A DNA stretch of 22,618 bases from an uncultured Clostridia bacterium. Its GTDB lineage: Bacteria; Bacillota; Clostridia; Oscillospirales; Acutalibacteraceae. Position numbers and translations under genes: made by a program. Below, in pieces: positions 21,674 to 22,618 of the stretch. The stretch's first letter is position 1. The number at the start of each line of letters is the position of its first letter. The stretch covers positions 1 through 22,618 of the forward strand of contig CAMVNL010000003.1 of NCBI GenBank assembly GCA_947168785.1, given 5' to 3'. The notes below the pieces were generated by a model that made no database searches, was not told where the DNA came from, and saw only the letters and a list, made by a program, of their open reading frames with translations.

Positions 21674-22618
21674 TTACCTGATCCTGCAACGATAGCAGGC
21701 GCTGTCGTGGGGGGCGATATCCCTGAAAAAGATCTCGCGCTTTACGCCCAGGTTTTCGCCTGTGTAGGCGTCGGTCATTTCAAGTCCCAGCTTCGTATGC
21801 ACGGGGATGCCCATATCCTCCATCAGAAAGCGCATCTTGATGGGGCGCTCCGTGAGATTGACCATCAGGATGGCCAGCTCGTTGTCCGTCAGCAGTTTGC
21901 AGAGCGTAAAATTCTCCTCGTCCACCGCGCCGTGCAGCACGTAGGGCGGCCGGCCGTCTTCATCCTGATTGATCCGGATCAGATACGGATTTTTCAGCAG
22001 CGCAAGGCTTGTTTCATCCAGCTTTCTGAGGTCCGCGCCGATCATCAGCGGCGACTGGATCATGCACCAGAGCGCGAATTCGGTGCGGTATTCGATATCC
22101 GTGCAGCCGCCGCGCCCCACGTTGCCGTTTCCGTGCATGCCCACCGTGAGCATATCCGTATCGTTCCACAGGCCCGGGCCCGCGCAGCAGAGCTTGTCGA
22201 TCTGCGACAGGGCGATTTTTTTCATAGATTCGAAGGAATCCACAATATCGCCGGTGGAGCGGTAGAGATCCGCGCCGGCGGAGCGGATCCATTTATGCGG
22301 TTCGTCGCAGCCCCACTGGCAGGCGGAAAACACGATGTCGCGGCCGGATTGCCGCAACGCCAGCGCCATGCGGCGGTAGAGAACGTCGCCGCGGATCTCG
22401 TCCGGCTTGTTGCCGTAGTCGTATTTGAGGTAATCCGCGCCCCATTCCGCAAAGGTTTTCGCGTCGAGATATTCCCTGTCGAAGGAGGCGGGGTACATGG
22501 CGCAGGTGTAAACCCCCGCGTCGGAATACATGCCGAATTTCAGCCCCTTGGCATGGACGTAATCGGCCACGTATTTCATGCCGTGGGGGAACTTGATATG
22601 ATCGGGGACCAGCCGGTC
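21674..22618 (-). CDS. GH27 family alpha-galactosidase, partial (N-terminus outside the window)
   Basis: This is the C-terminal part of a GH27 enzyme. The reading frame runs to the right edge: 13 further codons (DRLVPDHIKFPHG) precede the first ATG at 22579 and match the family, so that ATG is internal. Counting from it, the nucleophile is D54 in YLKYDYGN and the acid/base D111 in YRSTGDI. WNDTDML and FALWCMIQSPLMIGADLR are also diagnostic. The C-terminal beta domain runs from about 215 to 301. GH27 enzymes release terminal alpha-galactose from galacto-oligosaccharides, galactomannan or glycans; a few are alpha-N-acetylgalactosaminidases. Any signal peptide lies outside the window. Confidence 0.93.
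   Translation of the reverse strand, partial: DRLVPDHIKFPHGMKYVADYVHAKGLKFGMYSDAGVYTCAMYPASFDREYLDAKTFAEWGADYLKYDYGNKPDEIRGDVLYRRMALALRQSGRDIVFSACQWGCDEPHKWIRSAGADLYRSTGDIVDSFESMKKIALSQIDKLCCAGPGLWNDTDMLTVGMHGNGNVGRGGCTDIEYRTEFALWCMIQSPLMIGADLRKLDETSLALLKNPYLIRINQDEDGRPPYVLHGAVDEENFTLCKLLTDNELAILMVNLTERPIKMRFLMEDMGIPVHTKLGLEMTDAYTGENLGVKREIFFRDIAPHDSACYRCRIR

Overview
The window is about 22.6 kb of GC-rich DNA, almost fully coding, with short intergenic gaps, strong AGGAGG-type ribosome binding sites, intrinsic terminators and occasional GTG/TTG starts. A typical Gram-positive lipobox lipoprotein, a YolD-like protein beside a Y-family polymerase, LtrA and a stand-alone TipAS domain all point to a Firmicutes host. 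My inference is an uncultured carbohydrate-degrading Clostridium-class bacterium, perhaps of gut origin. I see no phage genes, transposase, tRNA, rRNA or CRISPR array.

Layout. (1) 27-860 (+): xylose-isomerase-like TIM-barrel sugar isomerase/epimerase. (2) 861-1201: structured non-coding gap with the promoter for (3) 1202-6020 (+): a four-gene operon of exported or membrane-anchored enzymes, GH66 lipoprotein, GH16, GH76 and a glycerophosphodiesterase-like protein, closed by a hairpin terminator. (4) 6103-6364: a 262-bp MITE-like element with long terminal inverted repeats made of heptamers. (5) 6389-10956 (-): a convergent operon of GH39-like, GH101/GH129-like and histidine acid phosphatase genes, with a good promoter at 11023-11051. 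(6) 11085-14261 (-): Y-family DNA polymerase, LtrA and YolD-like operon. (7) 14262-14830: a 569-bp gap with three consecutive strong hairpins in AT-rich DNA, then a second heptamer array. (8) 14831-18328 (+): TipAS domain, acylphosphatase, flavin reductase-like and GH95 genes. (9) 18421-19455 (-): glyceraldehyde-3-phosphate dehydrogenase with its own promoter and terminator. (10) 19748-20974 (-): AAA/DUF4143 ATPase. (11) 21124-22618 (-): GNAT acetyltransferase and a GH27 alpha-galactosidase cut by the window edge.

How it may work together: seven glycosidase families plus a phosphodiesterase and a phosphomonoesterase lie within 22 kb. GH16 (beta-1,3/1,4-glucan), GH76 (alpha-1,6-mannan), GH66 (alpha-1,6-glucan), a phosphodiesterase and an acid phosphatase together would suit a mixed, phosphate-bearing glycan such as a yeast wall with phosphomannan, or a glycerophosphate-substituted glycan. 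GH95, GH101/129-like and GH27 would suit mucin-type or plant side chains. These substrate ideas are inference. No SusC/D, PTS or ABC sugar transporter lies in the window.

The least explained parts are the three intergenic repeat/hairpin regions (861-1201, 6103-6364, 14304-14649).
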